A stretch of 64,000 nucleotides of DNA from Streptomyces sp. WZ-12 (GTDB taxonomy: Bacteria; Actinomycetota; Actinomycetes; Streptomycetales; Streptomycetaceae). The position numbers and the translations under genes were made by a program. The stretch is from contig NZ_CP118574.1 in assembly GCF_028898845.1 (NCBI RefSeq), positions 7,861,001 through 7,925,000 of the forward strand, given 5' to 3'. Under the pieces are notes generated by a model, which did no database searches, had not been told where the DNA came from, and was given only the letters and a program-made list of their open reading frames with translations. Position 1 is the stretch's first letter. Each line of letters starts with the position of its first letter. Of this stretch, positions 19,124-27,343 are shown piece by piece.

Positions 19124-20113
19124 ATGCAAGAGAGCGGATCCTTGAGGGATCTTCCGGCCGCGGTGATGTTGCGGGACGACCTGGATATCGATCGACTGAA
19201 CGCGGATCTCGCAGAACTCAGCGGTTCGGAATTCTGGGCATTGCAGCGGTCCTTCGAGGACGGCATCGTCGGGGAAGAATCCGATGTGGACTGGAAGGTC
19301 CTTTCGCTGCGTGCGCCGAACGGGGACGTCCGGCGAACCGACCCCGGTGGTCCGGGGCGTGACGGGTTCGACGACACCCCCTTGATGGCGAAGGCGCCCT
19401 ACCTCGGCCAGATACTGTCCGAGCTGGGTACCGAACTGCGCAGTGTCCGCTTGATGGCCCTGGCTCCCGGGGTGTCCGTCGAGGAACACTCGGACACCCC
19501 GATCGGGCTCCCCTACGGCTATGTACGGCTGCACATCCCGCTGGTCACCAACCCCGGTGCGGTGCTGGTGGTGGACGGGATCGAACAGCGGTGGCAGCCG
19601 GGAACGCTCTGGTACGCCGACTTCGACCGACCGCACTCCGTGCGCAACACCGGTGACCGGGCCAGGATTCACCTGGTCGCGGACTGCGCCACCAACGACA
19701 GCCTGCTGGCCCTGTTCCCGGAGAGCTTCCGGGCACAGCTTCCGGTCAGCGACATCGCCTACTACCGCCCCGTTCTGCCGTTGAGCCGGCCCGAACTCGA
19801 CGAGTTCGGCTGCCGCTTCGCCGTCCCGCTCTCCTTCATGGAGTGGGGGCTTGCGGTGGTCGACGACCAGGAGACCGACCTCGTCGCCGAAGTGGCCGCC
19901 GAAGACGGCGCACTCGTCCTGCGGGTCGAGGGGCGCGCGCCGGTCGAACTGCTGCACCTGGGCGCCGGTGAGTTCCGGTTGCTCGGCTGGAGCGAGGAGC
20001 GGCTGCTCCGCCTCGACCTCTTCGACGACAACCCGCGGGTGGAGTTCTCCACCAGGCGCGGGCGCCGGCGCCAGGTGGTCGTCCGCCCGGCCCACCGGCT
20101 CACCACGGTCTGA
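19124..20113 (+). CDS. Aspartyl/asparaginyl beta-hydroxylase-like Fe(II)/2-oxoglutarate oxygenase
   Basis: 329 residues. The cupin core of the Asp/Asn beta-hydroxylase family is visible: VEEHSDTPIGLPYGYVRLHI with metal ligands H122 and D124, then DFDRPHSVRN with H171. The region after about 210 is an extra C-terminal domain I do not recognise. Related enzymes in NRPS clusters hydroxylate the beta carbon of Asp, Asn or other residues, either free or carrier-bound. It starts 110 bases after the transporter, at the head of the tailoring gene run. The A-PCP protein at 22,999 has an Asp/Asn-like pocket, so its carrier-bound residue is an attractive, unproven substrate. Confidence 0.82.
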   Translation: MQESGSLRDLPAAVMLRDDLDIDRLNADLAELSGSEFWALQRSFEDGIVGEESDVDWKVLSLRAPNGDVRRTDPGGPGRDGFDDTPLMAKAPYLGQILSELGTELRSVRLMALAPGVSVEEHSDTPIGLPYGYVRLHIPLVTNPGAVLVVDGIEQRWQPGTLWYADFDRPHSVRNTGDRARIHLVADCATNDSLLALFPESFRAQLPVSDIAYYRPVLPLSRPELDEFGCRFAVPLSFMEWGLAVVDDQETDLVAEVAAEDGALVLRVEGRAPVELLHLGAGEFRLLGWSEERLLRLDLFDDNPRVEFSTRRGRRRQVVVRPAHRLTTV

Positions 20114-20170
20114 CGGCCCGGGCCGCACTCCACCACAAACCACCCGTTTCGACTACCACTTGGGACAGTC

Positions 20171-20947
20171 ATGCAGACGCTGACCGAATCGACCACCCTC
20201 GTTGAGCAGGGATTCGCCCGTTACGACCTCGCCGAGGAATTCGGGATCGCCGAATCCGACGACGTCTTCCAGAGCCTTCGCGCCGAGTTCGTCGACCTGC
20301 CGCCGGACCCCTACGCGACGGAGGCCGGGCGCAACCGCCGCTACGCCCGCGGTATTTACCTCCCGTGGTCGCGGGAGTTCAGCTGGATACCCAACACGCA
20401 CGTCGGTGAACAGGGTTGGATGAACGGCTACTACCAAGCCGACCACAATCCCGAATACGTGGGCGTGGTCCGCAAGTTGCCCGCCATGAGCGAAACCGCT
20501 CGGAACAACCCGATCATCCGCGAGATCCTCTCCTTCGACTTCGCGCAGACGCGGTGGTCGCAGGACGACGCGGCGTTCCCGTTGCACGTCGGGGTGCATC
20601 TGATCAAGCTGGCGGTGGACGACCCCGGGCTGGAGGCCATCTCCTCGCCCAACGAACTCCACCAGGACGGCGAGCCGTTCGTCTTCGCGCACCTGGTCTA
20701 CCGCCGTAACGTCGTCGGCGGCGTGAACGTGGTCGCGCCGCCGAAGTACCGGGGCAAGCAGCCCGCGGACGTGCCCGACGGCGAGGCCCTGGCCGAGTTC
20801 GAACTGACCAAGCCGCTTGAGTCCTATGGCATCACCGACGAGAAGGTCAGCCACTACGTGTCCCCCATCAGGCGCGGGGCCGGACCGGAGACGGGCGAAC
20901 GTGCGGTGATCCTGGTCGACTTCACCCCGATGCGACAGTACATCTGA
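20171..20947 (+). CDS. 2OG-Fe dioxygenase of the isoleucine-dioxygenase type (PF10014-like)
   Basis: This 258-residue protein shows the hallmark NELHQDGEPFVFAHLVYRRN (H164 and D166 as likely iron ligands), GGVN, and a distal VSHYVSPI (H228). The family includes Bacillus isoleucine 4-hydroxylase and related enzymes that hydroxylate free aliphatic amino acids. Residue 1 is ATG 20171, 57 bases after the previous gene. It is the second of three unrelated oxygenases in this cluster. It may make a hydroxylated aliphatic or basic amino acid for one of the A domains; the substrate is not determinable here. Confidence 0.82.
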   Translation: MQTLTESTTLVEQGFARYDLAEEFGIAESDDVFQSLRAEFVDLPPDPYATEAGRNRRYARGIYLPWSREFSWIPNTHVGEQGWMNGYYQADHNPEYVGVVRKLPAMSETARNNPIIREILSFDFAQTRWSQDDAAFPLHVGVHLIKLAVDDPGLEAISSPNELHQDGEPFVFAHLVYRRNVVGGVNVVAPPKYRGKQPADVPDGEALAEFELTKPLESYGITDEKVSHYVSPIRRGAGPETGERAVILVDFTPMRQYI

Positions 20948-21013
20948 GCCCGAATCCCTCACCACCTGTTTGTTCGTGTGTACGTCCGTGCTGAGCCGAG
21001 GAGGGCGAAGGTT

Positions 21014-22054
21014 ATGACAGACAGCCGATCCCGGGCGATGTCCGAGATGGAACTGCTCGACTGCACCTTGCGCGACGGCGCCTACGCCGTTGATTTCGAG
21101 TTCGACGAGAATTTCGTGGCCGAACTTCTCGCCGGACTCAACGAGACCCCGGTTTCCAAGGTCGAGATCGGTCACGGGATCGGGCTGGAGGCCGAGCAGA
21201 CCGGCATCAAGGCGGGAAACATCGACCATTTCGCCTGGTGTGAACTGGCCCGGTCGGCGCTGTCCGCGAAACCATGGGGAATGTTCGCGCAGCCCGAGTT
21301 CACTCGGCCGGCGACGGTCAGGCGGATGTGTGACCGCGGAATGTCCTTCATCCGGGTCGGTGTGGAACCGGATCGCGTCCAGGAGCACCTGCCCTACCTC
21401 CGACAGGTCGCGGACGTCTGCGGGGAGGTCTACCTCAACCTGATGAAGTCCAGCGCCATGCCGATCGACCGGCTGCTCGGCACGCTCGACGGAATCGGGC
21501 CGGAGATCGCGGGTGTCTACGTGGTCGACTCCTACGGCGCGATGACTCCCGAGACCGTGCAGGAGTATGTGAGCGCGGTCGCCGATCGGTACCCGGTCGT
21601 CGGCTTCCACGGTCACGACAACCTCGGCCTGGCCAACATCAACACCGTCACCGCATTCCGGGCGGGGGCCACCCTCGTCGACGGGACGCTGAACGGCATC
21701 GGTCGCGGTTCGGGCAATGCCGCCACCGAGTCCCTCGCCGCGATCATCAACATCATGGGCAGGGACCGGTTCGCATACCAGGAACTGGCCGAACTCGCCG
21801 AACTCTGCCGGGTCAACATGAAGGTGATCGGGCAGGGGCGCACGATGCAGGTCCTCGGCGCGGTGATCGGCATCCACTCGGGCTTCTTCCCCTTGGTCGA
21901 GGAACTCGCCGACAAGCACCACACCGATCCGGCCCAACTCATGGAGACCGCGGTCGGGGTGGCGGGGGAAAGCCCGCGGGCGGCCGACTTTCACGCGGCG
22001 GCGGCCCGCATCGCTGACGGTGACAACCCGCGCTACTTGCAGCTTGCGAACTGA
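21014..22054 (+). CDS. HMG-CoA lyase-like / 4-hydroxy-2-oxoacid aldolase (MhpE-like)
   Basis: 346 residues of the DRE-TIM metallolyase superfamily. LLDCTLRDG (14-22) gives the signature Asp-Arg pair, GFHGHDNLG around H199/H201 gives the metal-binding histidines, and GIGRGSGNA forms the glycine-rich loop. It resembles 4-hydroxy-2-oxovalerate aldolases more than isopropylmalate synthases, being shorter and lacking a regulatory domain. The reaction would join or split pyruvate and an aldehyde. ATG 21014 follows GAGGAGGGCGAAGG; an in-frame GTG at 20978 lacks that site. It is 13 bases upstream of the fumarylacetoacetase-family gene, as MhpE-type and MhpD-type genes are often paired, suggesting a two-step precursor pathway. 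Confidence 0.85.
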   Translation: MTDSRSRAMSEMELLDCTLRDGAYAVDFEFDENFVAELLAGLNETPVSKVEIGHGIGLEAEQTGIKAGNIDHFAWCELARSALSAKPWGMFAQPEFTRPATVRRMCDRGMSFIRVGVEPDRVQEHLPYLRQVADVCGEVYLNLMKSSAMPIDRLLGTLDGIGPEIAGVYVVDSYGAMTPETVQEYVSAVADRYPVVGFHGHDNLGLANINTVTAFRAGATLVDGTLNGIGRGSGNAATESLAAIINIMGRDRFAYQELAELAELCRVNMKVIGQGRTMQVLGAVIGIHSGFFPLVEELADKHHTDPAQLMETAVGVAGESPRAADFHAAAARIADGDNPRYLQLAN

Positions 22055-22067
22055 AGGGGGCGACGCC

Positions 22068-22898
22068 ATGAAGCTCGCCAAGAGCGGCAACAGCCAGGAC
22101 ATCTTCGTGGGAATCGACGGCAGTTGGTTCCCCCTGCGGGAGATCAGCGGTTACGAAGACCTCACCCGCATCGGGGACGTGGTCGCGGACCGGCGGTTCG
22201 GCGACCTGGAGGCACAGGTCAGGGGGCAGGCGGCCCGTTCCGACGGTCCCGACCTGTCCGACGCGGCGACCATCGTCGACGGCGACGCCGATGTCTGGGG
22301 CGCCGGGCTCAACTACCGGCGGCACTCGGATGACTTGGAGACCGAACAGCCCGGCTCCGGCCCCGGATCGTACCTGCGGCCCACCTCGTGCCTCATCGGC
22401 AACGGCGGAACCATCCGGCTGCCGAAACAGTCGCGGCGGGTGACCGCCGAGGCGGAGCTGGGGCTGGTCGTGGGCACCCGCTGCAAGGACGTTCCCCGCG
22501 ACGCGTGGCGGTCCGTCATCGCCGGAGTGACGGCCGTCCTCGACATGACGGCGGAAGACGCCATCCGCCAGAACCCGCGCTACATCCCGTGGGCGAAGGG
22601 GTTCGACACGTTCTGCAGCATCGGCCCGGCCCTGGTGACCCTGGACGAGTTCCCCGGCGACAGCCTGGACGGGATCCGGATCTCCACCGTCAAGAACGGC
22701 GAGGTGATCGCGGCGGCGACGCCGCGGGACATGAAGTACGACCTGGGTTACCTCGTGGAGTACTTCACCATGGGCCGGACTCTCGCACCGGGAACGGTGA
22801 TCTGCACCGGAACCCCCGGTGCCGTCCCGATCAGCCCGGGGGACACGGTGCGGGCCACGGTCGAAGGCGTCGGCACGCTCACCCACCCGGTCGGTTGA
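22068..22898 (+). CDS. Fumarylacetoacetate hydrolase-family protein (hydratase/decarboxylase-like)
   Basis: 276 residues. The C-terminal FAH fold is recognisable from VWGAGLNYRRH, the metal-binding acidic cluster in TAEAELGLVVG, KGFDTFCSIGP, and TGTPGAVPISPGD near the end. The superfamily includes 2-hydroxypentadienoate hydratase, oxalocrotonate decarboxylase and acylpyruvases. Beside the aldolase, it could dehydrate, decarboxylate or hydrolyse a 4-hydroxy-2-oxoacid. ATG 22068 is preceded by GAAGGGGG. Such a pair in an NRPS cluster points to a dedicated non-proteinogenic amino-acid precursor made from pyruvate. Confidence 0.85.
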   Translation: MKLAKSGNSQDIFVGIDGSWFPLREISGYEDLTRIGDVVADRRFGDLEAQVRGQAARSDGPDLSDAATIVDGDADVWGAGLNYRRHSDDLETEQPGSGPGSYLRPTSCLIGNGGTIRLPKQSRRVTAEAELGLVVGTRCKDVPRDAWRSVIAGVTAVLDMTAEDAIRQNPRYIPWAKGFDTFCSIGPALVTLDEFPGDSLDGIRISTVKNGEVIAAATPRDMKYDLGYLVEYFTMGRTLAPGTVICTGTPGAVPISPGDTVRATVEGVGTLTHPVG

Positions 22899-22998
22899 TC
22901 CGGAGGTGGGCGTGCCCGCCGCGGCGCGCCGAGAACGCCCCCTGCTGTCTCAAGCCCGCTTGACCCTGCGCGTCGGCGGCGAGTGGAACTGGAGTCAC

Positions 22999-24690
22999 AT
23001 GTCCCTGATATACGGATTCGAGCGCGCGGTGCGGGAGAATCCCGATGGCGACGCCGTGCGGACGGCGGACCGGACGGTCAGCTATCGAGAGTTCGACAAG
23101 CTGAGCCAGGCGTTCGCGGACGACCTCCGCGCGCGGGTCGCACCCGGCGGGTTCGTCGGGATCGAGGCGAGCAAGGGGCTCGGTGCGATCACGGCGATGA
23201 TCGGAGCACTCCGGGCGCGACGCCCGTTCGTGTTCCTCGACGGTCGCGACAGCGTGGCGTCGAACTCCGAGAAGGTCAAACTGCTCGGCGTCCGACGACT
23301 GGCCCGGTCGCGGGACGATGGCGAGGTGTACCTCGCCGACGTCCCGGAGGTCTGGCGTGCCGACGAACCCGACCTCGCGCGCGGGGTCTTGGACGTCGAG
23401 GGCGAGCTCTGCTACGCCATCTACACCTCCGGTTCGACCGGCGAGCCCAAATGCGTTCTGGTGCGCCCGGACCCGCTCGCCGCGGTGGTACGGGATCACG
23501 TCGAGCGGCTGTCCGTGGGGCCGGACTCGCGGACGCTGCAGTTCGCACGGCTGACCTTCGACGGGTGCATGACCGAGATCCTGTGGACCCTGACGGCCGG
23601 TGCCTGCCTCGTGGTGTTGGACGAGGCACGCCTGGCGCCCGGCACCGAACTGCGGGAAACCTTGGAGCACTTCGGCATCACGCACCTCAAGACCACCCCG
23701 TTCGCGCTGACCGCGACGGAGCCCAGCGGCGCGATGCGGCTGCGCCACGTGATCAACGGCGGCGGGGCGTGCCGGTCGGCGGTGGTCACCAAGTGGTCCG
23801 AAGCGGCCGCGCTGCACAACGCCTACGGTGCCACCGAGACCACCGTGTGCAACCTGCTGACCGGCCCGCTCGACCCGGCACTTTGCCGTGACGGGGTACC
23901 CCTTGGCGACGTCGTGGGCGACTGCGCGTACCACCTGCGCGACCTCGATGAAGGGACCGCGGACGTCCGGACCGGCGGCGCGGTGCGCAGGGGCGAGATA
24001 GTGATCACGGGCTCCGCCGTCGCCGCCGGATACCTGACCGAGCGCGGCGTGCGGCCGTTCGGTCCGGCGGGTGACGGCACGGAGTACCGGACCGGCGACG
24101 TCGCCGAACTCCGCGACGGCAACCTGTACTTCGTGGAACGGCTGGACCACCAGGTGAAGCTCCGCGGCTACCGCCTGGACCTCGGCGAGATCGAGAACAC
24201 CGTGTGTCAGGCGGAGTCGGTCGTCGAGGCGGTGGTGACCGTGGAGTCGCACGACGGCTCGGAAGCCGCCGGGGACGACGCGTTGGTCTGCTACTACCTG
24301 GGCGACGCCGACCCGAGGGAACTCCGCCGCCACCTCGAAGGGGCCCTGGACCCGTACAAGGTCCCCTCGGTGTTGGAGCGCGTCGCAGCGCTGCCGTACA
24401 CCCCGAACGGAAAGGTCGACCGCGACTCCCTGCGGGGAAGCCGGACCCTCGACGCGGACGCCGTGTCGCCCCCCGTGCAGCAGGTGCTCACCCTCGTGGG
24501 CCGCCTCACCGGGATCGGTGACGCCGCGCTGGACGACAACTTCTATGCGCTGGGCGGCGATTCGGCATCGACGCTGCTACTGGTCGCGAAGTTGCGCGAG
24601 CTGGGCTGGCTGGACGCCGGGGTGCGCGACGTGCTGCGCGCGGAGGACCTGCGCGCGCTCACCGACCAGTTGCTGCAGCGGAGCGTGTAG
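22999..24690 (+). CDS. Stand-alone A-PCP didomain (trans-acting amino-acid activating protein)
   Basis: 563 residues. The A domain has [42 protein letters not shown] and PNGKVDR. It is followed by a carrier domain with YALGGDSAS (Ser522). There is no C, E or TE domain. Aligning to the gramicidin Phe domain gives pocket residues D-G-T-K-I-G-A-V-C. Thr239 and Lys278 are the pair seen in Asp (DLTKVG) and Asn (DLTKLG) domains, so an aspartate- or asparagine-like substrate is my best inference. ATG 22999 follows GGAG at a short spacing. The stop is 4 bases before the AsnB-like gene. It probably holds an acidic residue for tailoring before transfer to an A-less site. Confidence 0.9.
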   Translation: MSLIYGFERAVRENPDGDAVRTADRTVSYREFDKLSQAFADDLRARVAPGGFVGIEASKGLGAITAMIGALRARRPFVFLDGRDSVASNSEKVKLLGVRRLARSRDDGEVYLADVPEVWRADEPDLARGVLDVEGELCYAIYTSGSTGEPKCVLVRPDPLAAVVRDHVERLSVGPDSRTLQFARLTFDGCMTEILWTLTAGACLVVLDEARLAPGTELRETLEHFGITHLKTTPFALTATEPSGAMRLRHVINGGGACRSAVVTKWSEAAALHNAYGATETTVCNLLTGPLDPALCRDGVPLGDVVGDCAYHLRDLDEGTADVRTGGAVRRGEIVITGSAVAAGYLTERGVRPFGPAGDGTEYRTGDVAELRDGNLYFVERLDHQVKLRGYRLDLGEIENTVCQAESVVEAVVTVESHDGSEAAGDDALVCYYLGDADPRELRRHLEGALDPYKVPSVLERVAALPYTPNGKVDRDSLRGSRTLDADAVSPPVQQVLTLVGRLTGIGDAALDDNFYALGGDSASTLLLVAKLRELGWLDAGVRDVLRAEDLRALTDQLLQRSV

Positions 24691-24694
24691 CGCG

Positions 24695-26469
24695 ATGTGC
24701 GGCCTTTGCGGGACCTTCGCGCCGGACGGCGACCTCGATCGCACGGTCACGGCGACCATGCACTCCCGGCTCACCCACCGCGGCCCCGACGAGACCTACT
24801 CGCTGAGCACCCCCGTGCTGACGGCGAAACTCGCCCGCCTCGGCATGACCGCGGTCAAGGACGGCTGGCAGCCCGCCGAGGACAGCGGCGGGCGGTTCGT
24901 CGCCGTCACCAACGGCGAGATCTACAACGCCGACGAGCTGCGCAGCCGACTCGGCCTGGCACGGACCGCCAACCGCGTCGACGTGGCGGTCATCCCCGAG
25001 CTGTTCGCACGCTACGGACCCGCCGGACTCGGCCTGATCGACGGGCAGTTCGCCACCGCGATCCACGATCGCGCCGAGAGCACGCTCCACTTGGGCAGGG
25101 ACCGCTTCGGCGTCAGCCCGCTCTACTACACCGAGGTGGACAGGCAAGTGCACTTCTGCTCGGAACTCGGCCCCTTGGTGCGGTCGGTGCCGGGTACCTG
25201 GCGGCTGGACCTCGGCGCCGTCGACCAGTACCTCCAGCTCGGCAACATCGTCGCGCCTCGCACCTTGGTGCGCGACGTCCGTGCCGTGCCGCCCGGGACC
25301 GTGGTGCGGTTCGGCGGCCGCGGACCGGAGACGGTCCGCTACTGGCGGTACGGCGAGTTCGTGACGGACGGGCCCCGGTGGCCGCGGAGGAGATCCGGCA
25401 CGGGGTCCGGCGGGCGGTCCGCGACCGTCTGCGCGGGGACGTCGAGATCGGGGCCTGCCTCAGTGGCGGTTTCGATTCCTCCACGCTGGTCCTGGAGGCC
25501 GCCGCGGCCGTGGAGCAGCCGCTGCGCACGTACTCCGTGGTGTTCGGCGACGCCCTGCTGGACGAACACCGCTTCCAGCGTGAGGTGGCTGATGCCGTGG
25601 GCAGCGAGCACCATGAGATCTCCTGTCTCCAGGAGGACATCGCCGCCGAGTTCGAGCAGATGGTGCGCCGCTGTTGTTATCCGCAGCGCGAGACCTACAA
25701 CGTGGCGGCCCTGATGCTGTCGCGTGCGGTCCGGCTGAGCGGGCTCAAGGGCGTGCTGTCGGGGGAGGGGGCCGACGAGCTGTTCTTCGGCTACGACTCG
25801 TATGCGTTCGACGGGCTCGGCCACACGCGCCGCGAGAGCCGTGCGGAGAACGAGCGCGCGTGGGGCCGGGCCGACTTCTCCTGGGAAGTCGATTGGCGGC
25901 AGGTGGACCGCCGGCGGTCGGACGGCCTGGCCCCGGAAAGCCTCGAAGCGCTTGCCGGTCAGGAGTTCTGGAGAGACAGGCTGATTCCGTTCTCCGACGC
26001 CGAAGCCGCAGCGCTCACGCCGATGCAGCTCCGCTCGGTGGTCGATACCTCCGTGCAACTGGGGAGCCATCTGCTCGGCGACCACGGCGACGCGATGCTG
26101 ATGGCGAATTCCGTGGAGGGCCGGTACCCGTTCCTCGGCAATCCCGTGGTCGACTTGGCGCTGCGCGTCGGCGACGACGAGAAGGTCGCCGATTTCGAGG
26201 GAAAGGCATGCCTCAAATCGGCATACGCCGGCATCGTCCCGGAAACCGTGCTGCGACGCGCGAAGCAGGGGTTCACCGCGCACGGCCTGTCCGCGCTCGC
26301 AGACGACCACCTCATGACCGAGTGGCGCGACCTGGTCGCGGCCAGCGGTGTCTTCCGCAAGGACGCGCTCGAACGGATCGCGGCCCACGGCGCCGAGGGC
26401 AAATGGGACACGCGGTTGAGCCTGATCAGCATCAGCATGGTGATCGACGAACTGGGACTGAAGATGTGA
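24695..26469 (+). CDS. Asparagine synthase (glutamine-hydrolysing)-like amidotransferase, apparent frameshift near 25,375
   Basis: The N-terminal glutaminase half (MCGLCGTFAPDG, catalytic Cys2; LTHRGPDET; NGEIYNADELR) reads in one frame from ATG 24695 to about 25,378. The synthetase half (GDVEIGACLSGGFDSSTLVL, the SGGxDS pyrophosphate loop; SGEGADELFFGYD; YPFLGNPVVDLAL) continues in another frame to 26469. Joining requires one extra base within or next to ACGGGCCCCGGTGG. Both halves look intact and conserved, so a missing base in the read is as likely as a true mutation; I see no clean -1 slippage heptamer. Enzymes of this family form amides from carboxylates using glutamine. Next to the Asp/Asn-like A-PCP it may amidate a beta-carboxylate, or act as a cyclase. 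Confidence 0.8.
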
Positions 26470-26542
26470 TGTCGCGGCGGTGCCCACGCCCACCTAACGC
26501 TTTTCATCGCCCTACAGAACAAGGCAGAGAGGCCATCGAGTT

Positions 26543-27343
26543 ATGCTCACCGAAAGCCAGATAGCGGAATACCGTTCCGAAGGGTTCCTGCTCCTCGACG
26601 GCGTCTTCGATGCCGACGATATCGCCGCGCTGCGGCGTGAGGTGGCCGATCTCTACGCGACCGAGCACCCCGGGCGGATCTTCGAGGAGGACGGCACCAC
26701 GGTGCGGGGCATCCACGGCTGCCACACCACGGGAGCGCTGTTCTCCAGGCTGGTGCGGCTGCCCGAACTGCTTTCCGCGGCGCAGGAACTGCTGGAAAGC
26801 AAGGTGCATGTCTTCCAGTGCAAGGTCAACGCGAAGCAGGCGCTCCGCGGCGAAGTGTGGCAATGGCACCAGGACTACAGCGTCTGGGGGGCCAAGGACG
26901 GGATGCCGGAGCCGCGGGCGGTCAATGTCGCGGTGCTCCTGGACGACGCGACCGAGCACAACGGCCCGCTGTTGGTCGTGCCCGGTTCGCATCGAAACGA
27001 CGCGATAGCCCCATGGCGTCCCGAGCCCGAGGGCGCGTCGCAGTGGGAGGCCGACCTGTCGGCGAAGCTGGAATTCGCCCTGGACGCCGAGCAGATGGCC
27101 GAGGTGACCGCGGAGTCGGAGATCCGCTCCATCGTCGGACGCGCCGGGAGCCTGCTGTTCTTCCACCCCTGCATCGCGCACGGCTCCGGCGCGAACATGT
27201 CGCCGACCGACCGGACCATGGCGTTCGTCAGCTACAACAGCGTCGACAACGAACTGCGCGAAGTGCCCAACCCGCGCCCGGAGTTCGTGGCATCGCGCGA
27301 CTACCGGCCGCTGGAACTCGTCGACGGGGGGCTGACCGCATGA
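26543..27343 (+). CDS. Phytanoyl-CoA dioxygenase-family amino-acid hydroxylase (GriE-like)
   Basis: 266 residues of the PhyH group of Fe(II)/2OG enzymes. Iron ligands are H109 and D111 in WQWHQDYSVW and H213 in FHPCIAHGSGAN. VNVAVLLDD and NGPLLVVPGSH lie between them. The N-terminal layout (EYRSEGFLLLDG, EEDGTTVRGIHGCHTTG) closely resembles the free-leucine 5-hydroxylase GriE from the griselimycin cluster, so a free amino acid is the likely substrate. The ATG of the adenylating gene overlaps the stop by 4 bases, suggesting that this hydroxylase and that A domain prepare and activate the same residue. Confidence 0.88.
   Translation: MLTESQIAEYRSEGFLLLDGVFDADDIAALRREVADLYATEHPGRIFEEDGTTVRGIHGCHTTGALFSRLVRLPELLSAAQELLESKVHVFQCKVNAKQALRGEVWQWHQDYSVWGAKDGMPEPRAVNVAVLLDDATEHNGPLLVVPGSHRNDAIAPWRPEPEGASQWEADLSAKLEFALDAEQMAEVTAESEIRSIVGRAGSLLFFHPCIAHGSGANMSPTDRTMAFVSYNSVDNELREVPNPRPEFVASRDYRPLELVDGGLTA

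Noticed and set aside
25350..25400. Programmed -1 frameshift in the AsnB-like gene
   Set aside because: No canonical X-XXY-YYZ slippery heptamer in the right frame and no obvious stimulatory structure; an indel is simpler.
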